Source: Paralithodes platypus (taxonomy: Eukaryota > Arthropoda > Malacostraca > Decapoda > Lithodidae). From it: 64,000 nucleotides of DNA. The position numbers were made by a program, and so were the translations under genes. Location of the stretch: assembly GCA_032716605.1 (NCBI GenBank), contig CM064572.1, forward strand, positions 43,858,703-43,922,702, written 5' to 3'. The notes under the pieces are model-generated. The model saw only the letters and a program-made list of their open reading frames with translations. It did not search any database and was not told where the DNA came from. Each line of letters begins with the position of its first letter. Position 1 is the stretch's first letter. This document shows positions 1-10,028 of this stretch, piece after piece.

Positions 1-931
1 CATTGAAACTCATTTGCCAAATTTGGGCCCAACATGACAATTTATCTAGATTGTGTTGCATATCGTCAGCTTGTTCTTTTGAGAGTACGCTATTTGCAAT
101 TTTTGTATCGTCAGCAAATTTTGAGATTGTACAGGTGAGACCCTCATCTATGTCGTTGATGTAAATTAGAAAGAGAATTGGTCCTAGTACCGATCCCTGG
201 GGTACCCCGCTACTTACATTGGTCCATTTAGATGCCTTACCGTTTATGACTACTCTTTGCTTTCTGTAGCTGAGCCAATTTTCTATCCATTTCAACACAC
301 CGTCTTGTATTCCATGCGCTTTTAGTTTTAGCAGTAAACGCTTGTGGGGAACTTTGTCAAAGGCCTTTTGAAAATCAAGGTATATAATATCTACAGCTTT
401 ACTCTCATCGTAGAGGTTGAGGATATCGTGGAAGAAGTCTAAGAGGTTTTTAAACAGGAACGTTTTTTACGAAAGCCGTGTTGAGTATCTTTAAGTATGT
501 TATTTTCCTCTAAGTGATTTACGAGTCTGTCTCGTATGACCGTTTCTAGCATTTTACATACAACTGAGGTTAAGCTAATTGGACGATAGTTACTGGGTAG
601 GGATTTGCTGCCTTTTTTTAATATCGGTGTTACGTTTGCTAGCTTCCACTGATCGGGCATAGTTCCAGACTGCAAGGATTTATTTAATAGTAATGTCAGT
701 GGTTTAGAGAGCTCATCCTTAGCTTCCTCTAGAACTCTAGGCGATTGTATCAGGTCCAGGCGTTTTATTTACCTTGAGTTTATCTAAACAATTCAATACT
801 TCTCTCTCTGTAACGGTGATATTGCTTAGAACATCTGAATTATCAATCTGAATCGGCGATGGTGTAGGGATATCACTGAGGTATTCTGTTGTAAAAACTG
901 ATGCAAAGAAGGTATTGAGGGCATTACTCAT
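1..931 (-). pseudogene. LINE reverse transcriptase (partial, broken)
   Basis: Minus-strand RT of the same LINE. Frames at 931-737 and 675-439 give the N-terminal RT blocks ([35 protein letters not shown]), and the sequence continues to position 1 through the [10 protein letters not shown] block (about 190-220) and the FADD catalytic block (about 102-119). The frame is broken at about 738 and again near 440. The RT copies element RNA at the nicked target. The remaining RT and 3' UTR are beyond the window edge. Confidence 0.75.
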
Positions 932-1125
932 TTGTACTTCGTCTTTGGTGTATTCTCCATTTTCATCGACTAACGGTCCAACAGTTGAAGTAACTACTTT
1001 TTTCTTTCTGATATAACTATAGAATTCTTTCGGGTTTGTTTTAATTTGATTCGCAATATGTAACTCTAAGGTCTTTTTACTTTGCTTAATTAACTTTTTG
1101 GCTTTGCGTCGTAGCTCTACAAATT

Positions 1126-2169
1126 TCAGCCGTTCTTCGTCATTTTGTGAAATTTTAATCTATCATTAGCAAATTTTTTAGCAAGCAGGCAGTTTGAAAT
1201 ATCTTTATTCCACCATTTGGGCTTATTATTATGGCCTGGATGCCGTATTTTCGATGGTATGCAGTCTTGCACTGCTTTTAGGTAAGTGGCTTCGAATAAC
1301 TTCCAAGATGTATTTATGTCGTTATTGTGAATTAAAAAGCTCCAGTCAGTTTCTTTAAACATAGCTCTAAGTTTATGGAAGTTTGCTTTCTTGAAATTAG
1401 GGACATTTTCGATGCTACTATTTGGTTCGTTACTAGTAAACTTTAAACTGAAAGTTATCGTACGATGGTCGCAGTTACTGAATTCATCACCAACATTCAA
1501 ATTCTCTATTAATTCTTCTTTTGTTGCAAGTACAATGTCAAGAACGTTATTACCACGGGTCGGCGTTCGAACAAATTGATAAAGCGAACTCTCTTGCAAG
1601 TTTGTATACAAGTCATGTCCGGAGTGTGAAGTAAGAGTATCGCCCCACTTGGTCACAGGTAAATTAAAGTCGCCAAAAATTACGGTATCTTGTGAGTTAC
1701 TTACATCTGCAATTTGTTCGTAAATTTCTCGGTCAGTTTGCACTGATTGAGCTGGAGGTCTGTATATTAATGCAAGTATTATTTTTGTACCTTTATTATT
1801 CTTTATTAGCAAAAAAGATGCATCAACGTTCACAATTTGAGGTTTTGACAAGAGGGTAGGGTTAAGACTTTGTTTGATATAAAGTAAAACGCCACCTCCA
1901 TTTCGATTTATTCAGCTTTTCTCAAACATTTCATAACCGGGAAGTGAATACTCTGCTAAAAAGTCTCTATCTTCTGTATTGAGCCAAGATTCTGTTATGC
2001 CAATCACATCATAATTTTCTGTAAACACTAGCTCCTCTAAATCTGAAAATGTATTGCGTATGCTACGAGCAGCGTTTGCATAGAAAACCTTTAAATTTTT
2101 TATTTTAGAACTCACGGAACGCTCTTTAATAATATTTTTGGTTCTTGTCGGATCTACATTTATGTTCAT
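1126..2169 (-). pseudogene. LINE endonuclease domain (broken)
   Basis: Two minus-strand frames (2169-1912 and 1851-1126) together make an exonuclease-endonuclease-phosphatase domain of a LINE. It would nick target DNA to prime reverse transcription. Visible motifs are TESW near the start (about 1990), IFGDFNLP (about 1670), TPTRGNNVLDIV (about 1550) and CDHRTITF (about 1470), the last containing the catalytic DH pair. A frame break and stop at about 1852-1911 separate the halves. The C-terminal part continues into the linker before RT (KWWNKDIS at about 1210). Confidence 0.75.
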
Positions 2170-2448
2170 GGCTGTCCTCGGTCCTCGCTGTTTTCGGTCC
2201 TTATCGCTGGTGGTCCCCGGTTGCCTCTGTTTTTTTCTTGGCGTTGGATGATTTATGTCACTGCTGCTTCTTCTTGGATGGCGTTTTTTGATCCATGTAG
2301 TCCAAGTCTGTAGTCCAAGTCTGGCTCGGGTAGTGGGATGCCTCGATGCACGGGGAGCGGCGCGTGTTGGGCAGGTAGGTAGAGGCCTTGATGACTGGGG
2401 AGCGGCTCGTTTTGCCTCGCGGTGGTACCGTGGTGATGTTTACCTGAA

Positions 2449-3838
2449 TCCTTGCAGTCTGGGACTATGCCTGATCAGTGGAAGCTAGCCAACGTACACC
2501 GATATTAAAAAAAGGCAGCAAATCCCTACCCAGTAACTATCGTCCAATTAGCTTAACCTCAATTGTATGTAAAATGCTAGAAACGGTCATAAGAGACTCG
2601 TAAATCACTTAGAGGCAAATAACTTACTTAAAGATACTCAACACGGCTTTCGTAAAAAACGTTCCTGTTTAACAAACCTCTTAGACTTCTTCCACGATAT
2701 TCTCAACCTCTACGATAAGAGTAAAGCTGTAGATATTATATACCTTGATTTTCAAAAGGCCTTTGACAAAGTTCCCCACAAACGTTTACTGCTAAAACTA
2801 AAAGCGCATGTAATACAAGACGGTGTGTTGAAATGGATAGAAAATTGGCTCAGCGACAGAAAGCAAAGGGTAGTCATAAACGGTAAGGCATCTAAATGGA
2901 CCAATGTAAGTAGCGGGGTACCCCAGGGATCGGTACTAGGACCAATTCTCTTTCTAATTTACATCAACGACATAGATGAGGGTCTCACCTGTACAATCTC
3001 AAAATATGCTGACGATACAAAAATTGCAAATAGCGTACTCTCAAAAGAACAGTTGACGATATGCAACACAATCTAGATAAATTGTCATGTTGGGCCCAAA
3101 TTTGGCAAATGAGTTTCAATGCGGATAAATGTAAAGTACTACATATCGGATACCTAAATGAGAAAGCAAACTATTCGATGAATGGCACTCAGCTTAAGAA
3201 TGTAAACAGAGAAACCGATCTGGGAGTAACAATATCGAGTAACCTAAAACCGAGTCAACAATGTTCAGAAGTTGTTAAGAAGGCAAACAAAATTGGCTTT
3301 ATAGGCAGGTCATTTGAGCATAAATCCAAAGAAGTTATCCTAACCCTTTACAATTCCTTAGTCCGCCCTCTTCTGGAATACTGCGTTCAATCCTGGTGTC
3401 CTTATTACCCAAAAGATATAAACAAGCTAGAACGAGTTCAACGTAGAGTTACCAAAATGATACCTAGCCTAAAGAACAAATCATACGAAGAGCGGCTTAG
3501 AGAATTAAATCTATTTCCTTTAACCCAGCGCAGATTAAGAGGTGACTTAATTCAAGTGTTCAAAATCATCAAAGGCATCGACAATATGAACTGTAGTAAG
3601 TACTTCACTATCGACCAATCTAATTACACGGGGAACGGTTGCAAAATTATTGGTAAATCTTTTAACTCGCACGAATCTAAGAATTTCTTCTTCAATCGAG
3701 TTGTCAACTTGTGGAATGGGCTTCCCCGAGAAGTTATAGACTGCAGCACCGTTGATTTATTTAAACTCCGCTTAGACAAATATCTCGCATCAAACCCGCG
3801 ACTGACTGCGTTTGTAAATGAATAACTTTATTTTATCC
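2449..3838 (+). mobile_element. CR1-like LINE, 5'-truncated, plus strand
   Basis: Plus-strand copy of the same LINE family, starting abruptly within RT at about 2449 and running to the 3' end near 3838. Its first 673 bases are the inverted counterpart of window positions 1-672. Relative to that copy it has a 1-base deletion near 2493 and a 4-base deletion near 2595, both shifting frame. The 5' truncation is typical of LINE insertions. No clear target duplication is visible, and the inverted partner makes the left boundary ambiguous. Confidence 0.75.
2465..3825 (+). pseudogene. LINE reverse transcriptase C-terminal part (broken)
   Basis: Contains RT from the fingers to the C-terminal region. 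Readable are the [15 protein letters not shown] block (about 2740-2790), [14 protein letters not shown] (about 2915-2955), the catalytic YADDTK (about 3004-3021), the thumb-like WCPYYPKDINKLERVQRR block (about 3395-3450) and a C-terminal VVNLWNGLPREV block (about 3700-3735) typical of CR1-like ORF2. Frames 2825-3076 and 3061-3825 overlap at a frameshift at about 3050, and two earlier deletions break the N-terminal part. Confidence 0.75.
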
Positions 3839-4570
3839 CCCCTCAGTTACTAACCCATCTGTCCCCTACTAACTTCCTAATCCTGCCACGAACATTAGTT
3901 CCAGGGCAGTAGTTCCCTTTCCAATGTTTCCTTACCCACTCTAAACCACTGTTTGGACACTTGATCCTCAGTGTTTTGGAGGACAAGCAGCCTAGAAGGG
4001 TCACTACACCTGTTGTTGCTTGATTTCCTTTGTACTCCTTTGTACCTTTCTGTTGGCGGTGGGGAAACTTGCTTTGGTGCGCTCTGCATTTGATCGTAGC
4101 AATGCGGCATTGTAGGTTTTGTTCCTCCTCGTGATACGGGAGCAGGTGCTTGAGGGGTTTTGGGATATTCTGGTCGAACCCCGTCACTTCATATATACAG
4201 TATATATATATATAAACACACCAGGACAACTTGGTGTTTAATTGCTTTGGAGAAAGTTTGGACGAGTTCTATTAGAGCAAGAGCGCCCAGAAGAGTAAAT
4301 TAGTACTTACATTGGAAAGTACTGGGGCAAGAAGATATGAACCAGCTTTTCAGGGTAAAATATATATGCATGTATGAATTTGGACTTTAAAGAAACAGAA
4401 CAAACATATATATATACATTAATAAATCTTCTACTAACTTAAATTACTCGACAGGAAAAAACTAAATATATCTAGACACACACAAGCTTACACAAACAAA
4501 CTAAACACAATAAAGCATACACACACACACACACACAGAATAAACCACACACAACGCGCAGGTCCTATTC
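3839..4570. other. Non-coding stretch with short microsatellites
   Basis: No gene recognised. A 128-codon minus-strand frame (3843-4229) has no family signature I can see. There is a TA run at about 4199-4214 and an AC run at about 4521-4538. The rest is AT-rich. Confidence 0.5.
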
Positions 4571-4931
4571 AATTTCTGGCCGGTTTTTTTGGACACCCTT
4601 CTTCCTCATGTTTAGTCCCAACAGTTTTTAGATTTTAAGAAGTTCGGCCGATTACTTTGGCGATTTTAAGATTTTACGCCCCATTTTTTTGTCAATAATT
4701 TGACTTTTCGTGCTTTAGGTGTCGATTTTTTCCTAGCTAGCGATAGCGAGCCTGTAGTTTAAAGAGTAACCGGCCTTCTGCCGGGAAATTTTTCTACCGA
4801 AAAATTTACACATTTATCTTGAAGGGGGGTATAGGGAGTGTTTTATACAGCTTGATGGAGGTCTTGGAGGAAACTAAAATATAATACAAATATAAAACAA
4901 CAAGCAAATAAAACGACCCATCTCCCCTTAA
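4571..4931 (+). mobile_element. TTAA-3 MITE copy 1
   Basis: Non-coding repeat of about 360 bases with related copies at 39254-39629 and 63691-64000 (plus orientation) and 63291-63644 (minus). Its right end is CCCATCTCCCCTTAA, the inverted form of the TTAAGGGGAGATGGG end seen on the 63.6 kb copy. The left end has decayed. TTAA ends suggest mobilisation by a piggyBac-like transposase, which is inference. Directly after the shared TTAA (4928-4931), about 30 bases resemble the left end of the TTAA-4 element. Confidence 0.6.
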
Positions 4932-5003
4932 CCCCTTGTATACCGGTTACGTCTTTTCAGTTTTATTAGATATATATTTTATATATATTTTATTATATAT
5001 ATA

Positions 5004-5171
5004 CAATTTTCTTGACCCCTTAACTTCTCATAACTCAAAGTGCATGAAAGCAATCGAGCTGACATTTCTATCATTAGGGAAGAGCCCACCAGGAAATAGG
5101 TGTGGATATTTACAGCCAGATTTCTCTAGGCCCTTTTGAATTATGAGAAGTTAAGGGGTCAAGAAAATTGT
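5004..5171. mobile_element. Short inverted-repeat element (foldback/MITE)
   Basis: A 168-base element bounded by nearly perfect inverted arms of about 38 bases (5004-5041 and 5133-5171), each containing TTGACCCCTTAACTTCTCAT or its complement. The centre (about 90 bases) is non-coding. The structure is that of a MITE, but no target duplication is clear because the left flank is a TA-rich run. Confidence 0.65.
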
Positions 5172-5589
5172 CAAGTTCGTTGACGCTACCTATAGCAGTA
5201 GTGCAGGATAGGGGTAGGTGGTGGTGGATTACAAAGAAACCTGTGGCTGGAGCGTGAATTATTTTATGAAAAACAATTAATTTAAAATTTGGTAATGGCA
5301 CAAAAAATAAGTTGTCTAGCATCTCACTTACCCACCTTCGATTGTGATAGTAATATAACGAATTCTTATGCATTAAATATTCAACTATGAAAAACATCTT
5401 CGCAGAGCCTCATAATACCATAAGCCTTGATAAGATTAGGTAGAGGTGTGAGTAGCATGATAAACGCGCCATAGGCAACTTGCTCTCGCTATCTCTCTCT
5501 CTCTCTCTCTCTCTCGCTATTGGAACATAACCACAAACCGTTTGTCGGTTGTATATCTAATTTACTTTGAAACATTATGTACAGTATAT
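5172..5589. other. Non-coding stretch with CT microsatellite
   Basis: No gene recognised. Contains a CT run of about 26 bases at about 5489-5515 flanked by imperfect CTCGCTAT copies. Confidence 0.5.
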
Positions 5590-5976
5590 GTTTCTAATCT
5601 CTCAGTGGGGTTCGAACCGCCGACCGTCAGGACGATAGCCGACGCTTTAACCCTCCGGATCCGGGGGCCCTCATATGAGGCGGTTCGCTGTGTCCGGGGC
5701 CATTTTCGTACAGTCAAGCTTCATAATTCAGTAGCTACTGATTGAGACCACCTAGAGCAGTCAGGTTTTTTGCAAATTGTAGAACATCTTGTTGTCTGTA
5801 GACTGTCGTTGAGATGACATTGCTACGACGTGTGATTGCCGAGTTATGATGATTTTAGCAGCGATTTTTAGCCGCGATTTTTACCTCATACGAGGCCTCC
5901 CGGACTCCTAACCAAAATACGTTTTGCCTCATATGAGGCCTCCCGGATCCCAAGGGTTAATCAACTACACCACGGC
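5590..5976 (-). mobile_element. tRNA-derived SINE, minus strand, split by a MITE
   Basis: On the minus strand a tRNA-like head reads GTGGTGTAGTTGATTAA (A-box-like, at 5974-5958) and, after skipping the insertion at 5647-5960, a B box GGTTCGAACC (5618-5609). A box plus B box is the internal RNA polymerase III promoter of tRNA genes and tRNA-derived SINEs. The two halves join at a TTAA. The SINE body left of 5600 is short and not delimited. Confidence 0.6.
5647..5960. mobile_element. TTAA-1 MITE inserted in a SINE
   Basis: A 314-base insertion bounded by TTAA on both sides, with inverted ends TTAACCCTCCGGATCC and (complement of the right end) TTAACCCTTGGGATCC. TTAA duplication plus a TTAACCC terminus matches piggyBac-type non-autonomous elements. 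Internally it repeats a palindromic CCTCATATGAGG-type motif next to GGCCTCCCGGA several times. A second copy in the opposite orientation begins at 29527. Insertion into the SINE at 5590-5976 shows it is younger than that SINE. Confidence 0.75.
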
Positions 5977-6193
5977 ATATATATATACAGTATACAGTGT
6001 TACAGTAAATGAAGCAAGCTTTATCTACCTATTTATCTTTGCTATATTCATTATATGTTTTAGTCTGCAGTTTTACTGTTATAGCAAACTGGGTCGACCG
6101 TGATAATATTTACACACTACACTATATATATTTGCAGTGCAGTTCCTTGACTTTGTAAAATAAATACTACCATATTTTTTTAGACATAATTGT

Positions 6194-7124
6194 ATGCAAC
6201 TGACAGGAGCCCCGGCTTTTCTGTATCATTCTACTTTCTCTATCCTACTTTCAAAGCCAAAGGCAGATGCAGCAAACTCACAGGCTCTTATGTTCCCGAT
6301 TTTGACTCCTCTGAATTCTCCACTTAATGGCTCAAATTATCCTGTCATTCTCATACTAAATACTTCTGTTTTGTCTATCTTTCCCTTAACTCTACTGACT
6401 TTCCCAAATTCTTTGGCTATCTAAACTCTTTAACTGGAACACATCCTAGCCATCTCTCCTTTCTCAGAAATAACCATCTTAGGAGATTTTAACCCTCACC
6501 ACCACCAATTGCTCTCCTCTCATTCCACTGACTAACCTGGTGAACAATCGATATCTTTTCTATCCTAAATGACCTACAGCAGTTGGTTCAGCAACACACC
6601 CGTATCCCAGATAGCTTCGGAGATCGGAGATCGGACTAACATTCTTGACTTGTTTCTAACTTCTAACCCTTCTTCTTATACTGTCGATCTTTATCCTCAT
6701 TTGGGCTCCTCTTACCTGTCCTATCTCTCCAGTACGGCCATCCGATTGAGCCGAACTAGCCAGCCGGTGACACTTGTAGCACTTTGGCAATGCCGACTGG
6801 GAGGCTCTCCGGTAGTACTTCTTTGACTTCCCATGGAATATCTTTTGCTTCCGTTGCCGGGGATCCTCGGAGAGTGCTGAACTCATTACCGAGGTAATCC
6901 TCTCGGGCATGGAGGCATACATTCCATATTCTTTCCCTCAGACTAATGTAAAAAAAAATTGGTTTACTCAACTTGTTCAACTTCTGTCTGCAATAAGGAT
7001 GAAGCATTCAAACGGTACCGACACCTTCAAAATCAAGAATCTTATTCTTCCTATTTTTCAGCCCAGAATCAAGCCAAATCTGTTCTTTGACTCGCCAAAC
7101 ACTCTTTCATCGATTCAATATTAA
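6194..7124 (+). pseudogene. LINE-2 endonuclease and linker remnants
   Basis: Frames at 6194-6424, about 6467-6520, 6569-6720 and 6909-7124 show a decayed endonuclease. EITILGDFNPHH is readable at about 6463-6500 and DRTNILDLFLTSNPS at about 6629-6675, the usual GDFN and NxLDL blocks. The following segment (about 6780-7124) is a linker that ends SPNTLSSI, matching the LINE-2 at 16.4 kb. Many frame changes and stops make it non-functional. Confidence 0.65.
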
Positions 7125-7142
7125 ATGCACTGAACAATCCAA

Positions 7143-7340
7143 TATCTAATGATAATGTCAGACAGGCTGGGAGAGAGGTATCTTGACCCGGATTCGACCC
7201 CATTCACTCCAGGTATATTTGGAAGGGATGAGCACCATAAGCACTCAGCCATATGCTCATGGCCGAGTGGTTATGGTGCCCAGCTCTTCCAAATATACCT
7301 GCATTGAGTGGGTTCGAATTTTGGTCAGGTTAACTCTCTT
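7143..7340 (+). mobile_element. Palindromic tRNA-derived SINE insertion
   Basis: About 198 bases interrupt LINE-2, flanked by a near-perfect duplication of TGAACWATCCAA (7131-7142 and 7341-7352). The right half (7255-7335) is a tRNA-like head on the plus strand: A box TGGCCGAGTGG at 7260-7270 and B box GGGTTCGAATT at 7310-7320. The left half (about 7177-7256) is a similar head on the minus strand, so the insertion is an inverted dimer centred near 7253. The arms look about 80 percent alike. Confidence 0.65.
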
Positions 7341-8856
7341 TGAACTATCCAACTCTAAGCTCTTCCCAAGGTTTCTGGTATCTAGCCAAAAACCTCTCCA
7401 CCAATTGTTCTTCTTCGTCTTTCCCTCCCCTTTTCCACTCTGACGGCACTACCGTCACTTCTTCCTCTAACAAAGCTAAACTCTTCACCCAAACTTTCGC
7501 TAAAAACTCAACCTTGGATGATTCCGGTGTTATTCCTCCCCCTCCAAACCCCGCTCTCCTACTTATACCTAATATCCTAATCTCTTTTAAATATGTTCTC
7601 TCTACCCTCTCTGGGCTTAATACTAAGAAGGCGTGATGGTGTTCCTCCTGTTGTACTAAAAAAATCTTTGCTTCCGTGCTGACTCCCTGCCTAGGCAAAC
7701 TCTTTTGTCTCTGTCTCTCCTCTAATGTCTTTACTTCTTGCTGGAAGTTTGCTCTCATTCAACCTATCCCAAAGAAGGAATGATTGCTCTCAACCCTCCA
7801 ACTATTGTCCGATTGCTCTCATTTCTTGCATCTCTAAAGTTATTGGAAACTATTCTTACTTCGAAATTTCTTAAGCATCTCTCTGCCCATATAATCTACT
7901 TTCAGATCGCCAGTATGTCTTCCTTAGGGGTCGCTCTACTGGTGATCCTCTTTCATATCTTATTCATATCTTACTAACTTTTGGTCATCCTCCTTTCATG
8001 ATTTCGGTGAAAGCTATTCTATTGTGCTAGACATATCTATAAGTCCTTTAATAGCGTCTGGCACAAATCTCTAACTTCTAAGCTACCCACCTATATTGTT
8101 TATCCCTCAAATTGTGCCTTTATCTCTATTCCCTTTCCTGGCCGTTCCATGGCTGCAGTTGTGGACGGCCATCTTTCACTTCCTCAACCTATCAACTATC
8201 AGCTATTTTATTCATATGCTGATGACTCTACCGTACACTATTCAACTCATTTTTCAGAACCCCCCCAGCAAGCAATCTCTCAAAAAGTCTTGTGACGATG
8301 CCATATCTTCTGACCTATCAACAATTCCCATTTGGGGCAGAAAATATATTGTTGCTTTTGGTGCTTCCAAAACCCATTTCTCCATTTATCTACCCATCAA
8401 CAACTCCCACACGACTTTCCCTTATACTTCAACAATACACAAATCAACCCTTCATCTTCTCTCAGTATTCTCGGTGTCTCCTTTTCTCCTGATCTCACTT
8501 GGAAAGATCATATTACCACCCTTGTTAAAATAGCTTTCCAGAAGCTGGGTATGCTCAATCGTCTCCGGTGGTTATTTACCCCAGCACAGCTTCTTGCTCT
8601 ATACAAAGGCACAGTGCATGCATGTATTGAGTATTATTCACATGTGTGGGGAAGATCCTCTCACACAGCATTTCTTGACAAAGTAGAAAAGAAAACCTTT
8701 TGTCTCATTAACTGGGATGTCCACTTCCTGACTCTCTGCGATCTCTCTCTCTTCGCCACAAAGTTGCATCTCTCTCGCTATTCTACTGATATTACAACAA
8801 TCAGTGTTCCTCACCCTCTCTCAATGTATACCACCTCCTTTACGAAGAGTACGTAG
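7337..8856 (+). pseudogene. LINE-2 reverse transcriptase remnants
   Basis: Frames 7340-7636, 7738-7977, 8096-8533 and 8332-8856 are pieces of one RT. Order matches the better-preserved minus copy at 14.6-16.5 kb: the SGLNTKKA block, a decayed fingers region, a palm remnant SYADDSTVHY at about 8214-8243, then LGVSFSPDLTWKDHITTLVK (about 8467-8526) and ACIEYYSHVWGRSSHTAFLDKVE (about 8620-8690). Many indels. Confidence 0.65.
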
Positions 8857-8974
8857 AGTACGTAGTACGTAGAACCGTAGGACAGTTGCCCTCTGACCCC
8901 TGACCTGTGCGGACGTCCCCAGTGACCGCTAGTGAACCGGTTTACCCTTAGTGAGGTCCTAGTGAACTTTCTTA

Positions 8975-9874
8975 GTGATGGCTGTTGTTGATGAGTCTGC
9001 GGTCTCCTCCCATACTCTCCAGCTTTGTCTTGCTTTGCAAGAAAGACTGGAGAGTGTGGAGCAGGAGATTCAGTGTCTCAAAGATGAAAATTTGGCCTTG
9101 AGACTAGCTATGGCGGAAAAGAAGTGTGAGGCTACCGGAAGTGTTCCCAGGGATCGTGAAGCCCCTTGGAAAGTGGTGTCAACCAGTGCAACGGCCTGCA
9201 AGCTGAAAAGGCAGCCACTCAAGACCCACAACAACTTCAGCACCTTGGCTGATGAGAGTGATGGCGAGGAAGTGGCGATCATCGAGGCAGTGAGAGGGGA
9301 GGGGGGGAAGTCTGCTGCTGTTGCTGCTACAACTCCTGCTACAGGCCGGCAACAGAAAACAGCTAAGTCTATTTTAATTGTAGGGGATTCAATGATTAAA
9401 TACCTTGGTAGGGCTACTAACACACATGTTGGTAAAGTTGTCTGTCTGCCTGGTGCCGGAGTCGAGAAGGTGGCAGAAAAGCTAGATGGTGTCATGGAAG
9501 CGAGTGGAGAGGACCCCATCATCTTCCTCAACGCAGGGAGCAACGACACTTGGAAATGCAGGACTGAGGAGTTGCTCACCACGTACCAGGAAATGTTGGA
9601 GAGGATCAAGGAGAAGGGTGGAGTTCCTGTGGTACACAGTATCCTACCAAGAAGAGGGGTAAGGAAGGAATGGTCCTCCAGGGCTATTGGTGTAAATAGC
9701 CGGCTGGAGAAGTATTGCAAGGCAAATACTATTCCATTCCTGGATAACTGGACCCTCTTCTACGGTAAGGATGAACTGTATGCCCAGGATGGAGTACATC
9801 TCTCTCGACTAGGAGTTTCGACCTTAGCCAGCTCACTCGACAAGTTTATGCGGGGTTTGGTTAATAAACCATAG
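8975..9874 (+). CDS. CR1 ORF1 protein: coiled coil plus SGNH esterase domain
   Basis: Intact 299-codon frame starting with two ATGs at 8975. Residues about 15-50 form a coiled coil (LQERLESVEQEIQCLKDEN). Residues about 128-295 are an SGNH/GDSL hydrolase: the nucleophile Ser in IVGDSM (about 9379-9396), the Gly-Asn block NAGSND (9532-9549) and the catalytic Asp-His in DGVHLS (about 9789-9806). CR1 ORF1 proteins are known to carry an esterase domain, thought to act with the RNA-protein particle or membranes; the exact role is unsettled. It is followed at once by the ORF2 frame, which is open across the ORF1 stop in a different frame. Untypically for this window the frame is undamaged. Confidence 0.85.
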   Translation: MMAVVDESAVSSHTLQLCLALQERLESVEQEIQCLKDENLALRLAMAEKKCEATGSVPRDREAPWKVVSTSATACKLKRQPLKTHNNFSTLADESDGEEVAIIEAVRGEGGKSAAVAATTPATGRQQKTAKSILIVGDSMIKYLGRATNTHVGKVVCLPGAGVEKVAEKLDGVMEASGEDPIIFLNAGSNDTWKCRTEELLTTYQEMLERIKEKGGVPVVHSILPRRGVRKEWSSRAIGVNSRLEKYCKANTIPFLDNWTLFYGKDELYAQDGVHLSRLGVSTLASSLDKFMRGLVNKP

Positions 9875-10028
9875 GTGTGTAAGTAAAATAGAATCCCAGC
9901 CACATCAAATTGATAGTAATGACGAACATTCTGATAGCGTAGATTTTCCGTCTACGTCCAGTAGTTCAACAGGTAAAAATAAATTAGTTAAAAACAATAG
10001 AAAAGTAGTTGCAAATACAAGTAGTAGT

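Larger units (their letters stand above)
1..2448 (-). mobile_element. CR1-like LINE, minus strand, runs off the left window edge
   Basis: A non-LTR retrotransposon fragment read on the minus strand. From its 5' side at the right it carries an apurinic endonuclease domain (about 2169-1126), then reverse transcriptase down to position 1, where the RT catalytic FADDTK motif is readable at about 102-119. The stretch 2170-2448 is open on the minus strand for short distances and ends in a basic, Lys/Arg-rich segment just before the endonuclease, so it may be the end of ORF1 or a linker. The RT resembles CR1-type RTs in its [10 protein letters not shown] and FADDTK blocks. The 3' end lies outside the window. 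Confidence 0.75.
6190..8871 (+). mobile_element. LINE-2 copy, old, 5' portion (interrupted by CR1)
   Basis: A heavily mutated non-LTR element of a family different from CR1. It keeps remnants of an endonuclease domain (6190-6720), a linker and RT (7337-8850). Its missing 3' end resumes at 13080 after the CR1 insertion. The same family is seen at 14510-16470, 20745-21475 and 40712-41415. I cannot place it firmly in a named clade by eye; the RT and C-terminal blocks are in the jockey/I-like style. Confidence 0.7.

Noticed and set aside
3843..4229. 128-codon minus-strand frame as a possible gene
   Set aside because: No recognisable family, low complexity at its start (TA repeat), and repeat-rich surroundings; I could not support a protein call.
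7258..7340. Genuine tRNA gene
   Set aside because: A and B boxes fit, but the acceptor stem does not close, it is part of an inverted dimer with a target duplication, and it lies inside a LINE.
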